The notes beneath the pieces were generated by a model, which saw nothing but the letters and a program-made list of their open reading frames with translations, ran no database searches and was not told the DNA's origin. The translations under genes were made by a program, and so were the position numbers. Below, in pieces: positions 9,191 to 18,153 of a DNA stretch of 40,567 nucleotides. The stretch lies in assembly GCA_031265105.1 (NCBI GenBank), contig JAISDC010000230.1, positions 1 to 40,567 on the forward strand, given 5' to 3'. Position 1 is the first letter of the stretch. Each line of letters starts with the position of its first letter. The DNA comes from Verrucomicrobiales bacterium. GTDB taxonomy: Bacteria > Verrucomicrobiota > Verrucomicrobiia > Methylacidiphilales > JAAUTS01.

Positions 9191-9622
9191 ATGCAATTCT
9201 ACACCAAACGTCGCCGGATGCCGGTCATCAACGTGGTTTCGTTGATCGACGTGTTTTGCCTGCTGCTGATTTTTTACATCGTCACCACCACCTTCAAGAA
9301 AGCGGAGCCGGCGGTGCAAATCCGGGTGCCGGAATCCGCCGCCGCGCAGGCGGAAACGCCGGCGCGGGAACCGGTCGTGATTTACGCCACCAAGGCGCAG
9401 GAACTTTATCTCGGCGAGGAAAAAATCCCGCTGGCGCGGCTGGGCGAGGCGCTCAAGGCCAGGAAAGCCCAGGCAGCGGCCGGTTTCTCGTTGAAAGCCG
9501 ACACCGATGTGCCGCTCGGTTTTTTTGTCAAGGTGATGGACGCCGCCAAGCAGGCCGGCATCACCGATTTGTCAATGTACACCGAGGAGCCGCAACCCGA
9601 CCCCGCCGCGCCGGCGCCATGA
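9191..9622 (+). CDS. ExbD/TolR family biopolymer transport protein
   Basis: RRRMPVINVVSLIDVFCLLLIFYIVTTTFKK; adjacent to ExbB-like gene. Confidence 0.92.
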   Translation: MQFYTKRRRMPVINVVSLIDVFCLLLIFYIVTTTFKKAEPAVQIRVPESAAAQAETPAREPVVIYATKAQELYLGEEKIPLARLGEALKARKAQAAAGFSLKADTDVPLGFFVKVMDAAKQAGITDLSMYTEEPQPDPAAPAP

Positions 9623-9979
9623 TCAGCGGTGCCGCGTCATGGTCACGCTGACAAAGCGGGTGGTCGGGATGATAAATTTGCGGACTTCTACCGTGACCGC
9701 GCTGACCTTGAACTCCGTCAGAATCACCGCGCACAAGTCCGCGGCCAGCGTTTCAAGCAACCGGCGGGGCCGCGCGCCGGCGCTGTGTTTGACGGTTTCG
9801 CACACTTGGAAATAATCCACGGTCAGCGCCAGGTCATCGGTGGCGGCGGCGGCAGCGAGCGACGGCGGGGTCAGGGTCAGCGACACTTCCAGCCGCTGCG
9901 GTTGGGCGCGTTCCTCGTCGGTCACGCCGAGGCGGGCGCTGACGGTGAGGCGGTCGATGTGAATTTGGTCGGACGTCAT
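9623..9979 (-). CDS. folB: Dihydroneopterin aldolase family protein (FolB-like)
   Basis: DQIHIDRLTVSARLGVTDEERAQPQRLEVSLTL... DYFQVCETVK... LLETLAADLCAVILTEFKVSAVTVEVRKF. Confidence 0.85.
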   Translation of the reverse strand: MTSDQIHIDRLTVSARLGVTDEERAQPQRLEVSLTLTPPSLAAAAATDDLALTVDYFQVCETVKHSAGARPRRLLETLAADLCAVILTEFKVSAVTVEVRKFIIPTTRFVSVTMTRHR

Positions 9980-9985
9980 GGTTTT

Positions 9986-10639
9986 TTATTTGTCGCGCCT
10001 GCCGTCAAGCGGCGCGGACTGCCGGACGAGATACTCTTGCAATTCGCGCAAATCGTTGAACAGCAAATCCGGCGCGGCGGCTTGCAGCATGGCCGGCGTG
10101 TTGTAGCCGGTCAGCACGGCGCAACTGGCGACGCCGCCGTGTCGGGCGGTGGCGATGTCGTGCTCCATGTCGCCCACGAACAGCGTGGCCCGCGGGTCCA
10201 GGTCGAACTCCGCCAGCAGCGCGTGGATGACTTCGCGTTTGTCGCGGACTTGCACGCAGGCTTTGGTGAAGTATGTCGCCAGGCCGAGCCGGGGCGCTTG
10301 CGCCGCGTAATGCTCGGCGTGGATGCTGCTCAGGAGAAACAGTTTGCGGCCCGCGGCGCGGCAATAATCCAGCAGTTCTTTCGCGTGCGGCAGCAGCGGG
10401 GTGTCCGCTTCCAGCAATTTGAACGCGTCCGTGAAGTTGCGGTCAATCTCGGTCATGGCCGCTTCCGGCAGGTGGCGCGCGTAAAATTCCGTGAAGGGCA
10501 GGCAAAATTTTTCCCGAAATTCCGTCAACGTCAGCGGCGGCCGGCCGTAATGGGTGAAGATTTTATTGGTCGCGTCCAGCACCGCCGGCAAATCGTCCAC
10601 CAGCGTGCCTGACCAGTCGAAAATAATGTTGTTGAACAT
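9986..10639 (-). CDS. HAD-family hydrolase (phosphoglycolate phosphatase-like)
   Basis: MFNNIIFDWSGTLVDDLPAVLDATN; LFLLSSIHAEH; TLFVGDMEHDIATA. Confidence 0.88.
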   Translation of the reverse strand: MFNNIIFDWSGTLVDDLPAVLDATNKIFTHYGRPPLTLTEFREKFCLPFTEFYARHLPEAAMTEIDRNFTDAFKLLEADTPLLPHAKELLDYCRAAGRKLFLLSSIHAEHYAAQAPRLGLATYFTKACVQVRDKREVIHALLAEFDLDPRATLFVGDMEHDIATARHGGVASCAVLTGYNTPAMLQAAAPDLLFNDLRELQEYLVRQSAPLDGRRDK

Positions 10640-10641
10640 AG

Positions 10642-11085
10642 TTATGGTTTGAAACTCCGGTCACGAAGACGCAAAGGCGCGAAGTTTTTTTGGATGATTC
10701 GTTTGATTCCTTGTTTAATTAAAGGGACGTTAAAGTTGATAAGAAAACCCAATTGCAGATTGGATAATTTGAGGTACGTCAGGAGTTGGGATTGATGCAC
10801 CGGCAACAGCGCCTCGACGGATTTGACTTCCACGATGATTTGGTTTGCCACCAGCAAATCCAGCCGGAAATCGGCAGGTATCCGCTGCCCGTCATAAATC
10901 ACCGGCAGCGGAACCTGTCTGGCAAGCTTGATGTCGCGTTTGTCTAATTCGATGACCAGACACTGCTCATAAATGGATTCCAGCAATCCCGCGCCGAGGG
11001 TTGAATGCACTTTAAAGGCCGCGTCAACCACTTGTTTGGCCAGCCTTTCAATATCGGGATGCAAAATGTTTTTTTGATCAGTCAT
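10642..11085 (-). CDS. GxxExxY-family protein
   Basis: MTDQKNILHPDIERLAKQVVDAAFKVHSTLGAGLLESIYEQCLVIEL...DGQRIPADFRLDLLVANQIIVEVKSVEALLPVHQSQLLTYLKLSNLQLGFLINFNVPLIKQGIKRII. Confidence 0.9.
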   Translation of the reverse strand: MTDQKNILHPDIERLAKQVVDAAFKVHSTLGAGLLESIYEQCLVIELDKRDIKLARQVPLPVIYDGQRIPADFRLDLLVANQIIVEVKSVEALLPVHQSQLLTYLKLSNLQLGFLINFNVPLIKQGIKRIIQKNFAPLRLRDRSFKP

Positions 11086-11112
11086 TGCTTGGCGTCTTAG
11101 CGTCTTCGTGGC
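10661..11112. repeat. Type A-related palindrome arms flanking the GxxExxY gene
   Basis: Left TCACGAAGACGCAAAGGCGCGAAG (10661-10684); right CTTGGCGTCTTAGCGTCTTCGTGGC (11088-11112) is an imperfect reverse complement. Confidence 0.75.
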
Positions 11113-11117
11113 AGGAG

Positions 11118-12164
11118 TTAAAATTGGTTCAACCGGTCGAGCAACTCGCGCAGACGGCCGTGGGTGCGGCGGTCGAATTTCAGGCACAGGCGCGGCAGGT
11201 CGGCCAGTTCGGGTTCGTTGATTTCCTCCGGCAAGGCGCGGCTCATGTGGATGGAGCCGGGTTCGTCGAGAATGTCGGCGAAGTCGTCCTCCAGGCGGCG
11301 GATGGCGCCGGGCGGTACCTCGCGTTGCAGGCGGATGACCAACTCGTCGCCGACGTAGCGGTAGGAGTGGAAATTGTAATAAAAATTCAGGATTTCCTTT
11401 TGCGCCTCCGCCAGGTTGTCGGTGAATTTGATGAGCTTGAAATCGTCCCTGGAAATCACCCCGTCGCGCAGCAAATGCTCGTGCAGGTAATGCTCGAACG
11501 TCCGCCAGAAATTGCCGCCCGGCTCGTCCACGAACACGATGGGCATGATCGGCGCCTTGCCGGTCTGCACCAGTGTGATGACCTCGAAGCCCTCGTCCAT
11601 GGTGCCGAAGCCGCCGGGGAACAGCGCCACGGCGTCGCTGTTCTTGATGAAGTTCAGCTTGCGGGTGAAAAAATAACGGAAGGTGATGAGTTTTTCGTCG
11701 CCGCTGATGGTCGCGTTGGGCCGCTGCTCGAACGGCAACTGGATGTTCAGCGCGAAACTGCGCTCGCGCCCCGCGCCCGCCTGCGCCGCGCCCATGACGC
11801 CGTGGCCGCCGCCGGTGATAATCATGTAGCCGCTGTCCACCATCAGCCGGGCGAAGTCATGCGCGGCCCGGTAAGCGCCTTCCGCCGGCTGGGTGCGGGC
11901 GGAGCCGAAGATGCAGATTTTTTTGTCGGCGGCGTAGGGTTGGAAAACTTTGCTGGCGTAACGCATTTCCTTGAACGCGACGTTCATCTGGTAAACATCG
12001 GCGGGCGCGGGCTGGTCCTGGTTGAACTTCAGCACCGTCACCAGCATCTCGCGGAATTTGTCGTAATCGGCGCTGACGTTGGCGAGGCGCAACAGCTCGT
12101 CGATTTTTTTCTCCAACGCGGCGTCGCCGGTGGTGTAGGCGGTGGGTTTGTTCGGCTTGGTCAT
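11118..12164 (-). CDS. LOG-family (Rossmann fold, lysine-decarboxylase-like) protein
   Basis: ICIFGSARTQPAEGAYRAAHDFARLMVDSGYMIITGGGHGVMGAAQAGA; ALFPGGFGTMDEGFEVITLVQTGK (PGGxGTxxE). Confidence 0.9.
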   Translation of the reverse strand: MTKPNKPTAYTTGDAALEKKIDELLRLANVSADYDKFREMLVTVLKFNQDQPAPADVYQMNVAFKEMRYASKVFQPYAADKKICIFGSARTQPAEGAYRAAHDFARLMVDSGYMIITGGGHGVMGAAQAGAGRERSFALNIQLPFEQRPNATISGDEKLITFRYFFTRKLNFIKNSDAVALFPGGFGTMDEGFEVITLVQTGKAPIMPIVFVDEPGGNFWRTFEHYLHEHLLRDGVISRDDFKLIKFTDNLAEAQKEILNFYYNFHSYRYVGDELVIRLQREVPPGAIRRLEDDFADILDEPGSIHMSRALPEEINEPELADLPRLCLKFDRRTHGRLRELLDRLNQF

Positions 12165-12179
12165 GGTCAGCGGCTCCGT

Positions 12180-13040
12180 TCAGAGGTTCAGGGTCTCGTA
12201 AATTTTGCGGGTCGTGGCGGCGCGGTTCAGCGTGTAAAAATGCACGCCGCTGACGCCGTGGTCCACGAGGTCGCGCACCTGCTCGGTCGCCCAATGCGCG
12301 CCCACGCGCGCGACGCCCGCATCGTCAGCGGCGCGCGCGACGGCCTTCAGCAGCGGCGCGGGGAAACGCGCCCCGCCCGCCAGCTCCGCCATGCGCCGCA
12401 TCCCCGCCAGCGTGGTAATCGGCATGATGCCGGCGATGATGGGGACGTTGATGCCGGCCAGCTCGCAGCGTTCGCGGAAATCATAAAAATCGCGGTTGTC
12501 GAAGAACAGTTGCGTGACGAGATAATCCGCGCCGGCGGCCACCTTGGCTTGCAAAAACTCAATCTCGCGCAAGCGGTTCGGCGTGGCGGGATGCCCTTCG
12601 GGAAAGCCCGCGACGCCGATGCCGAAGCGCGGGAAATGTTGCTTGATGAACGCGACCAAATCCGCCGCGTGCGGGAAGTCGCCGCCCGCCGCTGACGGTG
12701 TCCCCGGCGACGGGTCGCCGCGCAAGGCGAGGATGTTGTGAATGCCGTGCCGGTCGTAATGTTCGAGGATGGCGTGGATGGCGTCACGGTCAGCGCCGCC
12801 GCAAGTGAGGTGGGCGACGACCGTCAAGTCCGTCTCCCGCGCCAGCCGCGTGACGAGCCGTTGCGTGCGGTCGCGCGCCGAGCCGCCCGCGCCGTAAGTG
12901 ACACTGACCGCGGCCGGCCGGAGCGGCATCAGCGCGGCGATGGTGTGGAACAACGTCTCCGCCTCCGCCTCGTTTTTCGGCGGGAAAAACTCGAAGCTGA
13001 ACGTCGGCCGGCGGCGGGCTAAAATTTCGCGGAACAACAT
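12180..13040 (-). CDS. metF: Methylenetetrahydrofolate reductase
   Basis: MLFREILARRRPTFSFEFFPPKNEAEAETLFHTI...AVSVTYGAGGSARDRT...NILALRGDP...DYLVTQLFFDN. Confidence 0.96.
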   Translation of the reverse strand: MLFREILARRRPTFSFEFFPPKNEAEAETLFHTIAALMPLRPAAVSVTYGAGGSARDRTQRLVTRLARETDLTVVAHLTCGGADRDAIHAILEHYDRHGIHNILALRGDPSPGTPSAAGGDFPHAADLVAFIKQHFPRFGIGVAGFPEGHPATPNRLREIEFLQAKVAAGADYLVTQLFFDNRDFYDFRERCELAGINVPIIAGIMPITTLAGMRRMAELAGGARFPAPLLKAVARAADDAGVARVGAHWATEQVRDLVDHGVSGVHFYTLNRAATTRKIYETLNL

Positions 13041-13104
13041 AACTAAACCGCCCTCTCCATTTCCTCCATGTTCTCCTTGTAAAAAGTGTTTTTCCAACAG
13101 ACCC

Positions 13105-14898
13105 TTAACCGGGAATATCCCCCGTCAACCGCGCCGCGCCGCCGGCCATCGGCTCAAGGATGGTCTCCCGCACACTCGTGCCGGCGGGTATCATCGGCAG
13201 CACATGCTCGGTTTCGGGCACCAGCACGTCCAGCACATACGGCTCCCGCGCCGCCAGCATCCGCTTCAGCGCGGGGACCAGGTCGGCGGGTTTGCTCACC
13301 TGCTCGGCCTTGACGCCGAAGCCCGCGCAAATCGTCACGTAATCGGGATACATTTTGCCACGGTCAGCGTGGTCGCCGAGGTAAGTGTGCCCGCGGTTGC
13401 TGGCGAAGAACCGGTCTTCCCACTGCATCACCATGCCGAGGTATTGGTTGTTAATGATGATGACTTTCGCGGGGATTTTCTCAATGGCGGCGGTGGCGAG
13501 TTCCTGCACGTTCATCATGAACGAGCCGTCGCCGTCGATGTCCACCACCTGCGCGCCGGGCCGCGCCACCTGCGCGCCGAGCGCGGCGGGGTAGCCGAAG
13601 CCCATCGCGCCGAGGCCGAGGCTGCTCAGGTAGGTGCGCGGCCGCACGTAGTCGTAAAATTGCGCCGCCCACATTTGGTGCTGGCCGACGCCGGTGCTGA
13701 TGATGGCGTCGCCGCGCGTCAGCTTGCTCAATTCCGCGACCACCTGCTGCGGCATGATGACGTCGGGCCGGGCGCGGTAACGCAGCGGGTACGCGCGCTT
13801 CCACGCGGCGATTTTTTTGTGCCACGCGGGAAAGTCCTTGCGCTGCCGGCCACCCTTGCGGATGAGTTCGTTCAACCGGCGCAGCGCGTATTTCACGTCG
13901 CTGAGGATGGGCAACTGCACGACCTTGTTCTTGTTCAACTCCGCCGCGTCGGTCTCGATGTGGACGATGGTGGCGCGCTTGGCGAACTCGCTGACCTTGC
14001 TCGTCACGCGGTCGGAAAAACGCACGCCGACGGCGATGAGCAAATCGCAATCGTCAGCGGCACGGTTGGCGTACGCGGGGCCGTGCATCCCCAGCCACTT
14101 GCACGCGAGCGGGTGCGTTTCGGGGAACGCGCCGACGCCCATCAACGTCGTGGACACGGGGATGTGCGTGGCCTCGGCGAATTTTTTCAACTCACCCGCG
14201 GCGTTGGCGGAAATCACCCCGCCGCCGGCGTGCAACAGCGGGCGCGCGGATTTTTCCACCAGCGCGAGCAGCTCCAGCAGCGCGTCATCACCGGCCTTGG
14301 CGTGCCCGACGAGGCCGGGCAGGTCAACGTCAGCGGGCCACACGGGCCGGGTGCGCGCGGCTTGCACGTCCTTCGGCACGTCAATCCACACCGGCCCGGG
14401 CCGGCCGGTGGTGGCGATTTTGAACGCCTCCTTGACCACGCGCGGGATGTCGTTCACGTCCATCACGAGGTAACTGTGCTTGACGATGGGCACGGTCATG
14501 CCGTACACGTCGGTTTCCTGAAAACCGGTTTTGCCAATCATCGAGCGGGTGACCTGGCCGGTGATGGCGATGAGCGGGATGGAATCCATGAAGGCGTCGG
14601 CGACGCCGGTGATGAGGTTGGTCGCGCCGGGGCCGCTGGTGGCCATGCACACGCCGACCTTGCCGGAGGCGCGCGCGTAGCCGCCGGCCATGAACGCGCC
14701 GCCCTGCTCGTGACGCGGGAGGATGGTGCGGATTGGTTTGGAGCGGGTCAGGGCCTGGTGGAACAACATGCTGTTGCCGCCCGGGTAAGCGAAGACGGTG
14801 TCCACGCCCTCCCGCTCCAGCGCGCGGACGAGGATGTCGGCGCCGCTGAGGGTGGACGAGGTTTGCTTGGCCGCTGCGGTTGACTGGTTGTTTTTCAT
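13105..14898 (-). CDS. ilvB: Acetolactate synthase large subunit (ThDP-dependent)
   Basis: GADILVRALEREGVDTVFAYPGGNSMLFHQAL; LPRHEQGGAFMAGGYARASGKVGVCMATSGPGATNLITGVADA; DIDGDGSFMMNVQELATA. Confidence 0.95.
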   Translation of the reverse strand: MKNNQSTAAAKQTSSTLSGADILVRALEREGVDTVFAYPGGNSMLFHQALTRSKPIRTILPRHEQGGAFMAGGYARASGKVGVCMATSGPGATNLITGVADAFMDSIPLIAITGQVTRSMIGKTGFQETDVYGMTVPIVKHSYLVMDVNDIPRVVKEAFKIATTGRPGPVWIDVPKDVQAARTRPVWPADVDLPGLVGHAKAGDDALLELLALVEKSARPLLHAGGGVISANAAGELKKFAEATHIPVSTTLMGVGAFPETHPLACKWLGMHGPAYANRAADDCDLLIAVGVRFSDRVTSKVSEFAKRATIVHIETDAAELNKNKVVQLPILSDVKYALRRLNELIRKGGRQRKDFPAWHKKIAAWKRAYPLRYRARPDVIMPQQVVAELSKLTRGDAIISTGVGQHQMWAAQFYDYVRPRTYLSSLGLGAMGFGYPAALGAQVARPGAQVVDIDGDGSFMMNVQELATAAIEKIPAKVIIINNQYLGMVMQWEDRFFASNRGHTYLGDHADRGKMYPDYVTICAGFGVKAEQVSKPADLVPALKRMLAAREPYVLDVLVPETEHVLPMIPAGTSVRETILEPMAGGAARLTGDIPG

Positions 14899-15012
14899 GA
14901 TGGGTGGATAATTATAAAAGGAAACCCGCGCAAGGCAATCCATAAGAAAGTTGGCGGCAAAACCCGCCAACATAGGCTTGTCCTCAGCGGGAGCGGTGGC
15001 TAAGGTTGTCTG

Positions 15013-15237
15013 ATGGTCACGATTTTGCCTCTGAAGAAAATGTCGCGGCGCGACAAATTGCGGGTGATGGAGGAGCTTTGGGTGGATTTGTCAACGAACG
15101 CTGAGGTTGACTCCCCCGCATGGCACGGGGCGGAGTTGCGCCGGACGGAACAATTGGTCGAAAGTGGCGCGGCCAAGTTTGATGATTGGGGCAAAGCTAG
15201 GCAGCGGCTCCGCCGCCAAATTTCCCGGCGCCTGTGA
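15013..15237 (+). CDS. Addiction module antitoxin (putative addiction module component family)
   Basis: LSRRDKLRVMEELWVDLSTNAEVDSPAWHGAELRRTEQLVESGAAKFDDWGKARQRLRRQI; directly upstream of and overlapping a ParE-like gene. Confidence 0.85.
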   Translation: MVTILPLKKMSRRDKLRVMEELWVDLSTNAEVDSPAWHGAELRRTEQLVESGAAKFDDWGKARQRLRRQISRRL

Positions 15238-15527
15238 ACATTCGCCTCCTCAATCTTGCCGAGCAGGACTTGCTGGTTGGTTTTGAATTTTACGAACGGC
15301 AAGAGGTCGGCGTGGGAACGTATTTTTTTGAGAGCCTGCAGGCGGACATCGAATCACTGCGGTTGTTTGCCGGCACACACCGCGAGGTGTTTGGTTTTCA
15401 CAAAATGCTGTCGCGCCGTTTTCCCTATGCGATTTATTATCGTGTGACGCATGACGAGATTGCCGTCTGGCGCGTTTTGGATTGTCGTCGCAATCCCCGG
15501 TGGATAGTACGGCAACTTGGCGGTTGA
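15234..15527 (+). CDS. RelE/ParE-family toxin
   Basis: NLAEQDLLVGFEFYERQEVGVGTYFFESLQADIESLRLFAGTHREVFGFHKMLSRRFPYAIYYRVTHDEIAVWRVLDCRRNP; GTGA start/stop overlap with antitoxin. Confidence 0.88.
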   Translation: MNIRLLNLAEQDLLVGFEFYERQEVGVGTYFFESLQADIESLRLFAGTHREVFGFHKMLSRRFPYAIYYRVTHDEIAVWRVLDCRRNPRWIVRQLGG

Positions 15528-15557
15528 TAAAAAAATCACCAAACTCAATAAAAAGCG

Positions 15558-15586
15558 TTGACAGAGTAGCGCGATACGCATACCGT
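15558..15586 (+). promoter_or_regulatory. Possible sigma70-like promoter for rplM-rpsI
   Basis: TTGACA (15558-15563), 17-nt spacer, weak -10 TACCGT (15581-15586), immediately upstream of rplM. Confidence 0.35.
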
Positions 15587-15600
15587 TTCCGTTCCTTTTT

Positions 15601-16035
15601 ATGAAAACATTCTCGGCAAAAGCAGAAACCACTGACCGCCAGTGGTATGTTATCGACGCCCAAAACCAAGTGGTGGGCCGCGTGGCGGAAAGAGCCGCGG
15701 TGCTCCTGCGCGGCAAGGCCAAGGCCATTTTTACCCCGCATGTTGATACCGGCGACCATGTCATTGTCATCAACGCCGGCAAGGCCCGCTTCACCGGCAA
15801 GAAGGAGGAGCAGAAGAATTACAGCACTTATTCCAACTTCATCGGCGGCCAGAAAAACGAAAGCCCGAAGGACGTGCGCCGCCGCCGCCCCGAATTGCTG
15901 GTGGAACGCGCGATCAAGGGCATGATTCCCCATAACCGGCTTGGTCGCGTGGTGTTGAAAAAACTGCACGTTTACGCCGGGGCCGAGCATCCGCACTCGG
16001 CGCAGGAACCCACCGCGATCAAGGTCGCCCGCTGA
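15601..16035 (+). CDS. rplM: 50S ribosomal protein L13
   Basis: MKTFSAKAETTDRQWYVIDAQNQVVGRVAERAAVLLRGKAKAIFTPHVDTGDHVIVINAGK; AIKGMIPHNRLGR. Confidence 0.97.
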   Translation: MKTFSAKAETTDRQWYVIDAQNQVVGRVAERAAVLLRGKAKAIFTPHVDTGDHVIVINAGKARFTGKKEEQKNYSTYSNFIGGQKNESPKDVRRRRPELLVERAIKGMIPHNRLGRVVLKKLHVYAGAEHPHSAQEPTAIKVAR

Positions 16036-16060
16036 CACTGAATATCATAGGATCAATATT

Positions 16061-16456
16061 ATGGCAGATACTGTAATTTTTACCGCCACCGGTCGCCGCA
16101 AAACCGCCGTGGCCCGCATCAATCTCAAAGCAGGCAAAGGCACGCTGACGGTGAACGGCAAGGCCGCCGACGAGTATTTTTTCACTCCGGAGCAGCGCAT
16201 TGAATTGCGGTTGCCGCTGGTCGTTACCGACAGCCAGAAAAAATTTGACGTCCAGATTCGCGCCGAGGGCGGCGGTCTCCAGGGCCAGGCCGGGGCTTCC
16301 TGCCTGGCGATAGCCCGCGCGCTGGTGCAAGTGGACAAGGAACTCCGCGCCCCGCTGCGGGCGCAGGGTTTGCTAACCCGCGATTCCCGCATGAAGGAGC
16401 GCAAAAAATCCGGCCAGCCGGGCGCCCGCAAGCGGTTCCAGTTCTCCAAGCGCTGA
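16061..16456 (+). CDS. rpsI: 30S ribosomal protein S9
   Basis: FTATGRRKTAVARINLKAGKGTLTVNGKAADEYFF; GASCLAIARALVQVD; LLTRDSRMKERKKSGQPGARKRFQFSKR. Confidence 0.97.
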   Translation: MADTVIFTATGRRKTAVARINLKAGKGTLTVNGKAADEYFFTPEQRIELRLPLVVTDSQKKFDVQIRAEGGGLQGQAGASCLAIARALVQVDKELRAPLRAQGLLTRDSRMKERKKSGQPGARKRFQFSKR

Positions 16457-16579
16457 TGGTGGCAGAGTGCCCAAGCCGGGTTGCCCAAATCTCCTCAGTC
16501 GTCATTCCGAGCGGAGCAAAAAAGCAATCCGTGTTCATTTGTGTCCATTTGCTTCACTTCGTTCGGAGCTTGAGGCGGC

Positions 16580-18057
16580 GTGTAATTCTGAAGATTACCC
16601 AGAAGTGATCTGTACAATGAGAGGTGCTTGTGCAAAGTGTAGGGATGAGCAAAGGAAGTGATGAAGTTGGCGAGTGGGCGACCGGGGAATTGGCAGGATT
16701 GAGCAGCGTGGAGGATCCGCGACGGGTGGCCCGGTTGACGCGGTTGTTGGGAGCGTTAAGGCGGCAACCTGGGGCAAGCCTGCCTGAATGTTGTCGCAGT
16801 TGGGCGGAGATCAAGGCGGCTTATCGTTTGATTGAAAGTGAACGGATTGACGCGGCGGCGGTGTTGGACAGTCATGGGTTGGCAACGCTGGGTCGGATGA
16901 GCACGGCGGGGACGGTACTGGTGATTCAGGACACGACCAGCCTGGATTATTCGGGGCGCGCGGCCACCGAGGGGCTCGGGCCGATTGACCGCAAGGGTCA
17001 ATGGCGGCAAGGCTTGTGGTTACATAGCCAATTGTGCGTGGATGGAGCGCACGGCATGGTGTACGGGTTGCTGGATGCCAAACTTTGGGCGCGACCGACT
17101 GACCGCAAACGCCGAGTTTCGACCGAACGCAACCGGCTGTCGCTGGGCGCCAAGGAAAGTTGCCGTTGGTTGGATGGTTATGCGCAGTGCGTGGAGTTAC
17201 GGCGGCAGCTCAAGACGCAGGTGATCAGCGTGGCTGATCGTGAGGGGGACATTTACGAAGTATTCAGGCACTATCAACCGGGTTCGGCTGATCTGTTGGT
17301 GCGGGCGCAGCATGACCGTGAGTTGTTGGGGCAAAACGGACGGGTGCGCGCTTGGTTGTCGGCACAAGCGGTGAACGGGTATCGGTCGGTGACCTTGCCC
17401 GACCGGTCACGCAACGTCACCCTGGCCTTGCGCTGGCAACGGGTAACCATTGCTGCGCCGGTGGATCAACGCCGTTACCATGGAGTCACAGAGCCGGTGG
17501 AACTAACGGTATTGTGGGCACGGGAGGAACACCAACCGGCGGGACTGGACTGGATGTTGTGGAGCACCCTTGAGGTGAAGAACGCAGCGGAGGCCAACAC
17601 GTTATTGAGCTATTATGAACAACGCTGGCAGATTGAAGTGCTGCACCGCATCCTCAAAAGTTACTGCCGTGCCGAACAACGACAATTGCGTACGGCGAAG
17701 CGACTGGGCTTGCTGCTGGTACTCGACCTGTTGGTAGCCGTGTATGTGTTGGGGTTAACACATGCCGCCCGTATTACTCCGAACGCCCCGGCCGATGACT
17801 GGTTAACCCCGGGTGAACAACAAGCCCTCTGCGTGTGGCATACAGGGCCGCCGTTAACCAAGCCTCTCACCCTCTCCGTCGCCGTAGCCAAGCTCGGCCA
17901 ATTGGGCGGACACTTGGGGCGCAAGCACGACGGCCCGCCGGGACCAAAAGCCCTCTACCGCGGCCTCGCCAAACTCCTAACCATTTCAGATACCTGGCAT
18001 GCCGCTGCCGTTTACTTCGCCGCCAATAAAACTTCTGGGTAATCTTCAGGTGTAATT
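16580..18057 (+). mobile_element. IS4-family insertion sequence (element 16588-18049) with 8-bp target duplication GTGTAATT
   Basis: TIRs CTGAAGATTACCCAGAAGT (16588-16606) and ACTTCTGGGTAATCTTCAG (18031-18049) are perfect 19-bp complements; GTGTAATT at 16580-16587 and 18050-18057. Confidence 0.96.
16645..18042 (+). CDS. IS4-family transposase
   Basis: N-terminal GEWATGELAGLSSVEDPRRVARLTRLLGALRRQPGASLPECCRSWAEIKAAYRLIESERID; VIQDTTSLDYSG; YYEQRWQIEVLHRILKSYCRAEQRQL (YREK-like region). Confidence 0.93.
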   Translation: MSKGSDEVGEWATGELAGLSSVEDPRRVARLTRLLGALRRQPGASLPECCRSWAEIKAAYRLIESERIDAAAVLDSHGLATLGRMSTAGTVLVIQDTTSLDYSGRAATEGLGPIDRKGQWRQGLWLHSQLCVDGAHGMVYGLLDAKLWARPTDRKRRVSTERNRLSLGAKESCRWLDGYAQCVELRRQLKTQVISVADREGDIYEVFRHYQPGSADLLVRAQHDRELLGQNGRVRAWLSAQAVNGYRSVTLPDRSRNVTLALRWQRVTIAAPVDQRRYHGVTEPVELTVLWAREEHQPAGLDWMLWSTLEVKNAAEANTLLSYYEQRWQIEVLHRILKSYCRAEQRQLRTAKRLGLLLVLDLLVAVYVLGLTHAARITPNAPADDWLTPGEQQALCVWHTGPPLTKPLTLSVAVAKLGQLGGHLGRKHDGPPGPKALYRGLAKLLTISDTWHAAAVYFAANKTSG

Positions 18058-18153
18058 GCCGCCTGACTCTTGTGGTTAAAAAAACACTTCGTGCCTTGGT
18101 GGTTCTGAGTTTTTTCCTATCAGCCCGGCATGTTATCAATGAAATACGATAAC

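Noticed and set aside
11085-12695. 536-aa plus-strand ORF opposite LOG-family gene and metF
   Set aside because: Spans two well-supported minus-strand genes; artefactual antisense ORF.
12898-14883. 661-aa plus-strand ORF opposite ilvB
   Set aside because: Antisense to a clearly conserved acetolactate synthase; composition (His/Arg/Val/Gly-rich) typical of GC-rich antisense reading frames.
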